Source: Hydractinia symbiolongicarpus
Lineage: Eukaryota > Cnidaria > Hydrozoa > Anthoathecata > Hydractiniidae
NCBI RefSeq assembly: GCF_029227915.1
Contig: NC_079889.1
Span: forward strand, 2,356,001-2,420,000
Length of the DNA: 64,000 nt
Direction: 5' to 3'
Shown here: positions 25,064 to 37,600 of the stretch, in pieces
How the letters are laid out: each line of letters starts with the position of its first letter
How positions within the stretch are numbered: position 1 is the stretch's first letter
Made by a program: the position numbers and the translations under genes
The notes under the pieces: generated by a model
The model's database searches: none
What the model saw: only the letters and a program-made list of their open reading frames with translations
Told to the model about the DNA's origin: nothing

Positions 25064-25859
25064 TCAATCAAAATTTGATGTAGTTTTATATTATTGATTT
25101 GTTTTTTTCGGTTTCGTTTAATTTAGTGAAACGAAAGTTTTATAAGTTTATTGAATTAGACGTTTTGTTAAAATTATTGTGGATTTGATTTAGATGGGCC
25201 AAACTAAAGAATTTCTTTCTTATTTTTAAAGTTCCAGTCTCAGTATTTTCATATTGTCAAAATCTTATTCATAATAGTATTCCAGTTATGTATCGATTGA
25301 GTTAATTGCTTGTTTGTGTGTCTTTATTAGCGTTACGTACCTTACAAATTCAAATTTGCAAATCACATTTTTCAAACACATGTTGAGAATCTTTATAATA
25401 GTTATTGTTAAAAATAATTCTCTTTTAAATAAAATAATTGTAATACACATATTTGTGGGTTTTATTATTTGAATTGGATATTTGTATAATCTTGTTTTGG
25501 ATGTTAATGATCCCCCTGTGAACAAAATTTAGTAGTGAACGGAACGCATAAGAGATAACTACGATTAGTTAATATATATTTTGATCATTGGTAAGCTTGC
25601 ATCACTGTGACTCTGTCCCTAACACTGCCTTCACTGTTCATGGAGAAATTTCACGCGAAAAATATTGAAACGGATATTATCGAGACCAATATAAGCTGCA
25701 TCAAAATTAAGCTTTGTCACTGGACTCTAGGAAGCTGAATTGATTATACATAAAGTTTTTCTCGATTCATTGCTTTGTCCGTTTAAAGATCTTATTATGT
25801 TGCGATTGTAAACCCTTCATGCAATCTTATGATCACGTCAGCGATTGTAAAACCAGCAT

Positions 25860-27128
25860 TTATGATTTTCTTTTCGACATTTCTGTCATTTGTTTCATCA
25901 TTTCTTTTTTCCATTCAAACGGTGCACAGTCTTCTTTTGAAGACCAAATATCCTTATATCGTCTACCGTATCTGTTTTCGTGCAACGCTTTACAAAGTTC
26001 ACACATTTTTTCATATCCTATCCGCTTATACTTTCTTTTCCAAGAGAAATATTCATTGTAAGCTGTATCATTGTGATCTAGATAATTTAAGTAGCTCCCT
26101 AGCTGTTCTATAGATTTAAACTTTGACGCGTCAATATATGAGCCTGGTATAACATTATAGTTATCATAACGCGCTCCCATAACAACAGGGACTAATCCAA
26201 AATCAATTCCTTTGTTCCAGTACTTTTCACTGACGTAATAATCGCAGAAGGAATTCTCGAAAGCAAAAATGAATTTATGTCTTTTAATTAACTTAATGCA
26301 ATCATCTGATCCGTAGTCACACTTCTCTTCCTCGTTAAATATTTTCATGGCGCATTTGCCCCCGACTGTGATGGCAACGTATCGTTTCAGTTCCTTCATG
26401 AAGTTATCGCGCGGGTGACCACAATTGCTAATGAACCATACGCCAACTTTATCTTTGTTTTGTGCGTAATTTACTGTCTTTGAAGGAATAGGATCCCATG
26501 GTTCAAGAAGTTTAAAATGACCGTACGGGTTTTGAATGTCTGATGTATATTTATAACTCATAAGCCAATTAAATAAACCTTCGTATTCTGAAAAATCGTT
26601 GTAATTATCTGGACTTTCCTGGATAAAAAACACCCATTTTTGATCCCGTCGTCTTTGCGTTGAAACGTTCCGTAAAATAGACGGTGCATAATGTTTATTG
26701 TTTTTTACGTCAACACCATGAAACAGTACAGCGTCGACAGAACTGATTTTTTCTTTATCGTAAGTTATTGTGCACTCTTTGACGTCACAACGATTCATAA
26801 ATGTTTTGATTTCTTTTAAACTTAAAGTGGGCCAATACTCTAACCCAAACAATGTCGAATATATAAGAATAGATTTAAAAGGTCTTTTAATTTTTTTCTC
26901 GCTTGTGGTAAAAACAACTTCTTTATTTTCAACTTTATTCTGTAGTAATTTTTTCACATCATATTTTTCTCCATCTTCGTTCCTTCTTGACAATTTTTTT
27001 AACTCAGATTGTCTCAGCTCTTTAACTTTTTCTCTCACATTTTTTCTTACGTATATTAATAGCAACAAAGATAATATAATATAACAGAATAAACTAATCA
27101 AGGATAATTTAGACAACGTCACTTTCAT
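25860..27128 (-). CDS. Alpha-1,3-fucosyltransferase (GT10 family)
   Basis: Encodes a 422-residue type II Golgi membrane protein expected to transfer L-fucose from GDP-fucose onto N-acetylglucosamine or glucose units of glycans. Residues 1-8 are a short cytosolic tail and about 9-27 a hydrophobic anchor followed by RKN, giving lumenal orientation. The stem is lysine-rich to about residue 85. The catalytic domain shows FNWLMSYKYTSDI (187-199) then PYG, WFISNCGHPRDNFMKEL (231-247), and the GT10 signature FAFENSFCDYYVSEKYWNKG (288-307) followed by a GLVPVVMGA segment. These are the family landmarks, including the glutamate and lysine of the donor site. Start chosen at the ATG at 27128, which places the anchor correctly; the upstream in-frame codons lack an ATG. 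It is a single exon with no lesions. The acceptor linkage cannot be predicted from sequence. Confidence 0.93.
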   Translation of the reverse strand: MKVTLSKLSLISLFCYIILSLLLLIYVRKNVREKVKELRQSELKKLSRRNEDGEKYDVKKLLQNKVENKEVVFTTSEKKIKRPFKSILIYSTLFGLEYWPTLSLKEIKTFMNRCDVKECTITYDKEKISSVDAVLFHGVDVKNNKHYAPSILRNVSTQRRRDQKWVFFIQESPDNYNDFSEYEGLFNWLMSYKYTSDIQNPYGHFKLLEPWDPIPSKTVNYAQNKDKVGVWFISNCGHPRDNFMKELKRYVAITVGGKCAMKIFNEEEKCDYGSDDCIKLIKRHKFIFAFENSFCDYYVSEKYWNKGIDFGLVPVVMGARYDNYNVIPGSYIDASKFKSIEQLGSYLNYLDHNDTAYNEYFSWKRKYKRIGYEKMCELCKALHENRYGRRYKDIWSSKEDCAPFEWKKEMMKQMTEMSKRKS

Positions 27129-28215
27129 TGTATCTTCATTTCTGTAGTTGAACAAGCCACGTTATTAGGACGCTTGTTAAAAACTTAAATTTTCGTGTAG
27201 CGTAGGAAGCGTAAATCTTTATATAAACACTTTACAAATGTCTGTCATTAATTTTTTAATTTTATAAAGGTCTCCTATGACATTCAATTGTTTTACGACT
27301 AACACTCAGTTCCATCAATAGAGAGTATTATTCCCTAATTATATTAGACAATGTTATAATAGCATCAATTACGGCTTTTTGTCAATCTCGGATGCTTATA
27401 AACGGTATAACCAGAGGTTACACGTCTTCCTTAAACAAAATACCGCTGATTCTTAATGTCGATCAGTATTTTGAAGCTTGGTGGTACAGAACAAAACAAA
27501 ACGGATTAGAACGTGAATAGTTACTTTAATTTGATTGGTTGATCGGCAATTTTTTAATTTTTTTTATATAACTTATAATTATTTCCGCAGCGTTGCAGGA
27601 AGTTAGGTTTAAATTTATTGTCACCGCGAGGAAACCCATGGTCTTCGTCAAGGGGATGGTTTTAAAATTAGCACCTCTAGATAGTCGGAAAGGTTATTGA
27701 AATTGTTTCTGTCTGTAAGAAAATTTGAATTGCTTTCAGTTTGGATAAAAACGAAGCAGAACGAAAAACAATTTTGAAAGTTTTAAAAATTATGCAACAC
27801 AGTTTGTGACATTACTCAGACTACTTAGATTCGAATCTTTTCCAGCTGGCCAGAAATTTCAGCAAAAGTTTTAGACACTCTAAAATGAGGCTAGAATCAA
27901 TAGACTGTAGACTAAGCATAAATTTTTTTATGAATTTTTTTAAAAATATTACCTACCACCACCCACAACGAGAAGCCCTGACTGATCTGACGATGATGTA
28001 ATCATGTGTATCAATTATTTAGCTATACTTTGTAGCGCAGGAAGCGGTAGCTAGAACGTTTTTTGCTGACGTTATGGGACAAATACAATTCAGAAGCAAA
28101 TAAATCAATACGAAGTGTTAAGAAAAGAATATTTTTTTTTAGCTTTTTTAATATACAAAAATAAAATAAATCTTTGCTGGATTTCTGATTTTTTGAAATT
28201 TGCTCTCGCCGACGA
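27129..28215. other. Intergenic between fucosyltransferase and receptor 3' end
   Basis: AT-rich; presumably holds the fucosyltransferase promoter and the receptor 3' UTR. No further gene is supported. Confidence 0.45.
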
Positions 28216-28518
28216 TCAGAAAAGAAACGAACTGTCGGACTTTGATTGACGTGTATGTTGTATAACATCGCACGCAGATGAACCGATTTTTCCGACTGAC
28301 GTTTGATGACGAACGTCGCTGTGTTTGTGTCTATGGTTACTGTCGACAAAAAGTTGCGCGTCTTTTGTTGTTGCATGATTCTTCCCCGTGCTCAATTTTG
28401 CTGGTAGTGGAGCAAACGTGATTGGTTGATAAACCGTCGTTGTATTTACCAAGGAGGATTCAGCAAGTTTTTTACGTTTATCTGAGGTCAGCGCAGTAGA
28501 TGGAACTACTTGTTTTAC
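28216..28518 (-). CDS. Possible alternative last exon of the LRR-TSP1 receptor
   Basis: A strong acceptor (pyrimidine tract ending TTCTTTGTTCAG) precedes a 100-codon open frame starting VKQVVPSTALTSDKRKKLAE and ending in a stop at 28216. If the long exon used a weak donor (ACG|GTTTGT) at 28675, the frame would continue into this exon and replace the last six residues of the unspliced form with these 100, giving 2,721 residues. The intron would be 156 nt. Whether this form, the unspliced form or both are made cannot be told from the sequence. Confidence 0.4.
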   Translation of the reverse strand, partial: VKQVVPSTALTSDKRKKLAESSLVNTTTVYQPITFAPLPAKLSTGKNHATTKDAQLFVDSNHRHKHSDVRHQTSVGKIGSSACDVIQHTRQSKSDSSFLF

Positions 28519-28656
28519 CTGAACAAAGAAAAGCAAAGTGATATCTCATCACGTCGAAAGAAATTTCTCATCTATATTATAAAACAACACATTCAACAAA
28601 TTTACGGAGTAATATCTCATCGTTGTCTACAGACAGTTGTCAATGCAGCTATAATA

Positions 28657-31600
28657 CTAGTTATTTTTACAAACCGTGTTTTGAAGCACTTTAAGAGATA
28701 TAAGGCAATCCTCTTCTCTTTTGGAATTTGTCTGACCAGTTATGAGTGCACTATCAACTTCTTTCTCCAACCCAACTGATGGAAACAATCTCGAGGCTTC
28801 CTCTGATGTTCTCCTATATATCTTATCCCCCTTATCTTCCATTTCGGTTGAACTTTGAACACAAGAAAGCATGCTGATTGAAGATGAATTTTTTTCCTTT
28901 ATGTTTTCATCTTTTGACTTATCTGATTTTCTTACTCGTTGGAAAGTGCGTTGTGTAGCTTTCACAGCTTTTGACAGCATTTTAAATCGCTTTTTCTTCT
29001 TCTTCTTTTCCTTAGTAAAAATGGTCGTGTCCTGGTTGTTTATACTTTCAAGGCTTGCTTGTGCATCATGATCATCTTCTCCATGAAACGAATTCCAGCT
29101 TCCTTTCATGTGCGCTTCCGAAACAAGCAGATTTGAATCGGTTGACTTTTCTATGCATGCATTTGTTGACGAACCAATCAGTTGATCGATTAGACAACTG
29201 GAATTGCACGCAGACAAATCAAGTTTGTCATAATCAGAATCAATAGGCAATTCATTATCATTAGAAATACAGCATGCACCATACTCCACGGTGATTGAAC
29301 TTTCTTCTATTTGTCGTGCCTTTGAAAAACCTTGTGAGCTTTGGTCCTGTATGTTTTCAATTTTTTCGTATTGTAAACTTTGATGCTGAGTGCATTCTCT
29401 TTTTTCGTGAATTCCAAAGTTCTTATTTTTCTGGAGATCTTGCTTGCAATCAACTTTCTCACCTGCATCAACTGGCAGCTGTTCTTGCAATAATCTCTCT
29501 GAGCTTTCGGTATACCTATATACATCCTCACATAGATATTTTTCAGTTGTCGTACAAACACCATTGTCCACGATGGTTGTATCTTCCTCTATTTGTGGCG
29601 ACCTTGGGAAGCGTTGTGAACTCTGATGCTGGGTGCTTTCCACTTCTTTATATAATTCCAAGGTATTATTTCCACCGATACTTTGTTGACCATCTACTCT
29701 CTGATTCATAGAAGAACCAGTTGGTGGCTGCCCTTGCATACATTTCCCTGTATTTTCAGTATCTTTAGAAACATACTCATCTACGAACTGTACGTTGCAA
29801 GACCCGGTGGTAAAATCTTTCTCATTTGTTGCACATACATCATTGTCCCCGATGGTTGGGTCTTCCTCTATTTGTGGCGGCTTTGGGAAGTATTGTGAAC
29901 TCTGATGCTCCTTGCTTTCTTTTTCTCTATATTTATCCATGGCATTAACTTTGCTGAAATTTTGTTCGTCAATTACTCTTTGATTTACCGGAGAATCAGT
30001 TAACTGCTGTTTTTGTATAAATCCATCTGTGTTTTCAGTATCGTTAGAAACATACTTATCTCTGTACAGTGTTTTGCAAGACCTGTTGTTACAATTTCTT
30101 TCAGTTGTTGCACACGCATCATTGTCCACGATGGTTGAATCTTCCTCTGTTTGTGGCGGCTTTGGGAAGCTTTGTGGACTCTGATACTGTGTACTTTCCA
30201 TTTCTCCATATATATTCAGGGTATTATCTCCAATGATATTTAGTTGGTTATCTACTTTTTGGTTTACAGAAGAATCAGTTGGTACTTGTTCTTGTAGGAT
30301 TCTGTGTGAGTTTCCAGAATCCTTAAAAATATGCTCATCTCCGAAATTTGTCTGATCAAACCTGCTGGTAAATTCTCCTTCAGTTGTTGCACACACACCA
30401 TTGTCCACGATGGTTGTATCTTCCTCTATTTGTGGCGACCTTGGGAAGCGTTGTGAACTCTGATGCTGGGTGCTTTCCACTTCTTCATATAATTCCAAGG
30501 TAGTATTTCCACCGATACTTTGTTGACCATCTACTCTCTGATTCATAGAAGAACCAGTTGACGGCTGCCCTTGTATATATCTCTCTGTATTTTCAGTATC
30601 GTTAGAAACATACTCATCTACGAACTGTGCGTTGCAAGACCCGGTGGTAAAATCTTTTTTATTTGTTGCACATACATCATTGTCCCCGATAGTTGGATCT
30701 TCCTCTATTTGTGGCGACCTTGGGAAGCGTTGTGAACTCTGATGCTGGGTGCTTTCCACTTCTTCATATAATTCCAAGGTATTATTTCCACCGATACTTT
30801 GTTGATCATCTACTCTCTGATTCATAGAAGAACAAGTTGACGGCTCCCCTTGCATACATTTCCCTGTATTTTCAGTATCGTTAGAAACATACTCATCTAC
30901 GAACTGTGCGTTGCAAGACCCGGTGGTAAAATCTTTCTCATTTGTTGCACATACATCATTGTCCCCGATGGTTGGGTCTTCCTCTATTTGTGGCGGCTTT
31001 GGGAAGTATTGTGAACTCTGATGCTCCGTGCTTTCTTTTTCTCTATATCTATCCATGGTATTAACTTTACTAAAATTTTGTTCGTCAATTACTCTTTGAT
31101 TTACCAAAGAATCAGTTAATGGCTGTTTTTGTATAAATCCATCTGTGTTTTCAGTATCGTTAGAAACATACTTATCTCTAAACAGTGTTTTGCAAGACCT
31201 GTTGTTACAATGTCTTTCAGTTGTTGCACACGCATCATTGTCCACGATGGTTGAATCTTCCTCTGTTTGTGGCGGCTTTGGGACGCTTTGTGGATTCTGA
31301 TACTGTGTACCTTCCATTTCTCCATATATATTCAGGGTATTATCTCCAATGACATTTAGTTGGTTATCTACTTTTTGGTTTACAGAAGAATCAGTTGGTG
31401 CTTGTTCTTGTAGGATTCTGTGTGAGTTTCCAGAATCCTTAAAAACATGCTCATCTCCGAAATTTGTCTGATCAAACCTGTTGGTAAATTCTCCTTCAGT
31501 TGTTGCACACACATCATTGTCCACGATGGTTGGATCTTCCTCTATTTGTGGCGACCTTGGGAAGCGTTGTGAACTCTGATGCTGGGTGCTTTCCACTTCT

Positions 31601-34600
31601 TTATATAATTCCAAGGTATTATTTCCACCGATACTTTGTTGACCATCTACTCTCTGATTCATAGAAGAACCAGTTGACGGCTGCCCTTGTATATATCTCT
31701 CTGTATTTTCAGTATCGTTAGAAACATACTTATCTACGAACTGTGCGTTGCAAGACCTGGTGGTAAAATCTTTTTTATTTGTTGCACATACATCATTGTC
31801 GCCGATGGTTGGGTCTTCCTCTATTTGTTGTGGCTTCGGGAAGTATTGTGAACTCTGATGCTCCTTGCTTTCTTTTTCTCTATATCTATCCATGGTATTA
31901 ACTTTACTGAAATTTTGTTCGTCAATTGCTCTTTGATTCATAGAAGAATCAGTTAACTGTGTAAATCTATCTGTGTTTTTAGTATCGTTAGAAACATACT
32001 CATCTCTGAACTGTGCTTTGCAAGGCCTGTTGGTACAATCCTTCTTAGTTGCGGCACACACATCATTGTCCACGATTGCTAAATCTTCCCCTATTTGTGG
32101 CAGTTTTGGGACTTTTTGTGAACAATGATGTTGCTTGTTTTCCCCACTCATCTCTTGGCATTCCACTTTGTGACTCACAGACGAATTATATGGATGCTGT
32201 TTTTGTATCACAGTTTGATTTTTGGCAAAACCTGCACATTTATGTTCCTCTCTAAACTCTGATGCATTAGATCTGTTGGTTAAACTTTTCTCATTTGTTA
32301 CACATCTACCAATGTTCTTCATGGTGAAACTACTGTCTATTTGTGGCGGCGTTTGATACTGCGTAAACCTCTGGCAGTGCATGACTTCTTTTTCTTGATT
32401 TCTTTCATAGCTAAATCTACCATGGAACTTTTGTTGGTCATCTCCTGTTTCAGTTAGAGAAAAGTTATGTGGTTGCCGATCTCTTATGTTTTCTTGCGTG
32501 TTATTTCTCTTTAGTATATACCTGTCTAGCAGTTTTAAATCTGTTCCTTTTTCATCATTTATATATGCTGTATTCTTTGATTGGCAGTCGCATTTCATTT
32601 TTTCTCTATTTGTCTGCACCAACCCAATCCTTTTTTCAGGAGATATTCCCATCACAAGAACTTTCAAATGTTTTACGTCTGCGTACAGCAAGTCATTACT
32701 ATGGTTGCTTCCCAACAACGTTTCAGTGCTGCTCGATTGGTCCAAGGAGCTCTCTGCGCTTTCGTTTTGTGCTAGTTTACCTTCAAATCTTTTACTGGGG
32801 ATATGCATCCATTCTTCATCTTTATCTTGGAGCATCGGCTTCAGTGGCTGTTTATTTAAATCCTTCTCAGTTATTGCACGTGCATCACTGTCCACGATGG
32901 TTGTACTTTTCTGTTTTTGTGGCAGCTGTTGTAAGTGTGGTGGACTATGGTACATGCGTTCTCCTTCTCCATGCTTTTCAGAGTCAGTACATTCGCCAAT
33001 ATCTTGTTGGCGATCTACTTTCTCACTCCTCGAAGAATCAATTGACGGCCATTTTCTTATCATTGCCTCTGTGTTTTCAATATTTGTGCGCATATGGTCA
33101 TCCCGGAGCATCGACTTAGATAGGTGTTTATTTAAATCCTTCTCAGTTATCGCACGTCCGGAACTATGGTTGCTTCCCAATAACGTTCCAGTGTTGCTCA
33201 ATTGGTCTAAGAAACTCTCTGTGCTTTCGTTTTGCGCGAGTTTACCTTTCAATTTTTCACTGACAACATGTATCCATTCTTTATCTTCATCATGGAGCAT
33301 CACATTAAATGGGTGTTTATTCAAATCCTTTTCTGTTATCGCACGTCCGTCACTATCCACGATTGTTGTACTTCCCTGTTTAAGTGGTGGCTGCTGGAAG
33401 TGTTCTGGACTATGGTACACGCGTTCATTTTCTCCATACTTTTCATAATGAGTACGTTCTCCAAGATTTTGTTGGTAATTTACGATATCAACTGCAGAAG
33501 TATTGATTGTTGGCTGATCTTTCGACAGGTTTTGTGTGTTTTTCATATCTGTGCGCATATGGTTACCAAGGAGCATCGTCTTATATAGGTGGTTATTTAA
33601 ATCCTTCTCCGTTATGGCACGCTTGTCGCTGTCCAAGATGGGTGTACTTCCCTGTTTTTGCGGCGACTGTTGGAAGTGTTGTGGACTACGGTACATGGAT
33701 TCTCCTTCTCCATGCTTTTCATAGCGAATGTCTTTGTCAAGATTTTGTTCGTAATTTACTTTATCACCTGCAGAGGTATCGATTGTTGGCCGATCTTTTG
33801 ACATTTTCTCTGTGTTTTCGGTATTGATGCGCATATGGTCATCTTGGAACATCGATTTAAATGGGTGTTTATTTAAATCCTTCTTCGTTATCACAGGTTT
33901 GCCGCTGTCCAGGATGGGTGTACTTTCCTGTTTTTGCGGCGGCTGTTGGAAGTGCTGTGGACTACGGTACATGGATTCTCCTTCTCCATGCTTTTCATAG
34001 CGAATGTCTTCGTCAAGATTTTGTTGGTAATTTACTTTATCACATGCAGAAGTACCGATTGTTGGCCGATCTTTTGACATTTTCTCTGTGTTTTCGGTGT
34101 TGATGCGCATATGGTCATCTTGGAACATCGATTTAGATGGGTGTTTATTTAAATCCTTCTCCGTTATCGCACGTTTGTCGCTGTCCAGGATGGGTGTACT
34201 TTCCTGTTTTTGCGGTGGCTGCTGGAAGTGCTGTGGACTACGGTACATGCGTTCTCCTTCTCCATGCTTTTCATCACTGTCTACATAGTTGAGGCTTTCT
34301 GGTGTTCGCAGTGGCTGCAGGGAGTATTGCGGACTATGATGCATACTTTTTCCTGTTCTGTGCGTCTCATAGCCAATGGTTTCGCCAAGATTCTGCTGGC
34401 CATCTACTTTCTTACTTTTCAAAAAATCAATTGACGGCTGTTTTCTTATCATTTTCTGATTGTTTTCAATATCTGTGGGTATATGGTCATCTCGGAGCAT
34501 TGTTTCCAATAGCTGTTCACTGGAACATTTCTCCGTTATTGCATGTGCATCACTGTCTACAATGAATTGGTTTTCCTGTTTTTCCGACTGTTGAAGGAAG

Positions 34601-37600
34601 TGTTGTGAATTCCGATGTAGACTCTCTCTTTTCATACAATCTTCTTGTTCTTGTTCTTCGTAGCTGTACATTTTTCCGTCTTGTAATATATTTGGTAAAA
34701 TTATTACATGGGAATTTGATGGAGGACTTTCTAAAGTGTCTTCGTCTTCCAAAGATTCTTCTTGCAGATGCGCTTGATTCTGATCGATTTCTAAACCTTT
34801 ATCCTGCTCGCCTATACCACAATAGGAACTAACATCCTCAGGTATTTCTTCATACACTGGCTGGACATCCACGACGCAATCTGGTTTATCATGTTCTAAC
34901 TGAACTGTTGAATATTCCACTGACTCCATACCATATTGGTTCCTGTCATCCTTTTGCGTCATGTAACATTCATTCGCTATATCTATCCAATATTCGATAT
35001 TTAGGTGATTGACACTATCAGACTCTGGTGAATCTGTTATTGGGGGTGTTGAATTGGATGTGGACGATATTATAATATCAGGTATGTCGTCCCAAGTGTC
35101 CATAATATTTTTGGTCCTGTAGAAAAAAATTTCAAAAGAATTGAACCCTTTTTAATTGGTTTTTAACTTAAACTTGCAGAATAAAAAGCTTAGAGTTACG
35201 ACTGAGAATGAAAGACAAATTTATTTTGTCACTTTCTTTTCTTACGCAAAGTTGTCCAGAAATTATAAGCTTTTTGATTTTGTTTCATGTTGCAAGAACT
35301 GGCTTCGTATTTCTTGGTTAGGGTAATTATTATCAATCGCATGGCATTGTATGTTTTGTACAAGGGAGGGCTTAAGATTGTAAGTACGTAAGAAGCAACT
35401 TAGGCAAACAAGGGGAGGAAGTTAAAAAAACAGATTGGCTTACTTTAAACAGACTTCTCGTTCAGTTGGTAGATATGTTTATATAGGAAGAGATCCTAAC
35501 ACGAGGATATTCTATTGTTTCGTTTTAAGTGCTCATATTTTCATCTTGGAGCAGCGAATTAAATTAAGTGGTAGTAATTAGAACTCCGCTTACCTCATTT
35601 CATTCCTGTACAGCAAACATATAGAACCCACTGCTATTATCATGAGAAAAAGTTGGATTAGTATACAAGTCCACAATACTTGTGACCATGTACGAGCAGT
35701 TCTTATAATATTGTTGTATTGCTCTTTGTGCTCTGCGAAGGGATCAATGAGTGTCTCTAAAACATAGAATACGCCATGAAAATCATGTACATGTCGATAA
35801 TACAATTCTTTTTTTTTTACTTTAAGATCTACAGCTTACTTTTAAAGTGTTCGGAGCAAGTAACTGTACAATTTCTCCGTTCACGGTTGTGTCCAATGCA
35901 TCGGACTCCCCCTTTGCTTGGAGCAGATGTCAAGCATGTTCGTATTCTAGAGGTAACACCATTTCTGCATTTGCTGGAGCATCGTAACCATGACGACCAT
36001 TCTGACCAAATTCCATACACTGTAAGTATAACAAAGATGTATAAACAGTAGGATTAATGTTGATAAAAAGGTAAAACACTGATTTTTTAGCACAATTTTC
36101 ACGTGAAATATTCATTGGAAATGAAGGTGTGACTTTAAAAATTCAAATAATTTGGCTAGGCGCAGTAATCAAGCAAGGTTGCTAGAGGTGTCGAAAGTTT
36201 TAAAATAAGCCAAATGATCAGTCTCCTTCTCAGGGTTTTGCATTCTTGATATAAAAGATGACGGCGAAAAATATTTGCCGCTGATTTCTTTCATATTAAC
36301 AAGGCAAAAATCCCACGGGACGAAGGTGCCAGACAATATTGAAAGCATATTTAATTACCTACCGCACGGATGATAATTACAGCTTTTCGTCTCTGTACCC
36401 TTTTCTTCTGCTCCCTCGCACAATTCTTGTGTTATAACCTTCTCAGCTCTAATACACGGTCGTGTGCGATTGACGATACCTCCATTGCATTCAGCAGAAC
36501 ACTCTAAACTCCATGCAGACCATTCGCCCCAATCTCCCGCGTCTAAAAAAGCATGGCGCTATGAGCTACTGCGGATAATCATTATAGTTTTACTCTCTTT
36601 AAACCTCGGTTAAGCAGATGATTTGTAACTGCTTACAAACGTTCGAAATTAATTTTTTACATGCACTTTCATTGCGTAAAAAGCCAATACTGGAAGTCAA
36701 TTGATGACTGATAAACGAACTTAATTAAGTGTTTACTTGATATATGATGAACATGAATAGTAGTGACAATGTATAACATAAATGACAAAAAACATTTCAC
36801 GCTAAAAGATAACAATTGAAGCATAAAGTTGACATTACAGAGCATAATGAACATAAAAATCTCTCAAAGCTATTAACATTTTATTTTATTAATCTTATCT
36901 TTGTATTTCTTGATCCTCGAACAAAAATGATTGTTGGATACAGTAAAAAACGAAAACATACTAGAACATGAGGTAGGGCTGCAAACTTCATACATCTTGT
37001 TTGGTCCAGGGCACACGCCTTCACCATTTTTGCATTCCCGGTGGCGATATCTTGTTTTGGTGTCACACGAACAGTCAATCCAACTCGTCCATGGCGAAAC
37101 CCATTTTCCTAGAGTAAACAGAGACGACTTCGTTTTAATCTTCCCCACTATGACGGCATTTTTTTATTTTTAGAAATTAAGGTTGAATTGTTTTCTTTGG
37201 TAAAACGGATATTTTTGTTACTAAGTATTATTGTGTTTTTGAACAATTGAGCCAGAAAAAAAGAAACGACCACATAAATTCTATCTTGGCTTATTTTTAA
37301 GACACAATGGCAAAATCTGACTCGTATCATTCTTAGTTTCGAAAACATTGATTTGAGGCTAAAGCTGTTCCTATTTTGTTCTTATTATTTTGGCAAATTC
37401 TAAGGTTTGCATCTCTTTAATAATAACCGTATTCCGTCTGTCTGTCTCTGCGAGGACCCCCCGCTTAGTTAGAAAGACGTTTTACGAAAACACGAATATC
37501 AAATGCGATATATTTTTATCCACTTTGTTGCGACGGGTAAATTTAAAGGACGGGTAAACCTGTGGATTTATCCATGGTCACGACTAGTCTCTTTAATAAT

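Noticed and set aside
32469-34434. Long plus-strand open frames (up to 320 codons) opposite the receptor tail
   Set aside because: They are antisense to the intact 6.4-kb exon, follow its repeat period, and show no domain or codon logic of their own.
35600-35805. A separate small transmembrane gene upstream of the long exon
   Set aside because: The frame ends exactly at a GTAAGC donor in phase 2, and the 6.4-kb exon starts after a TCTACAG acceptor in the matching phase, so it is an internal exon of the receptor.
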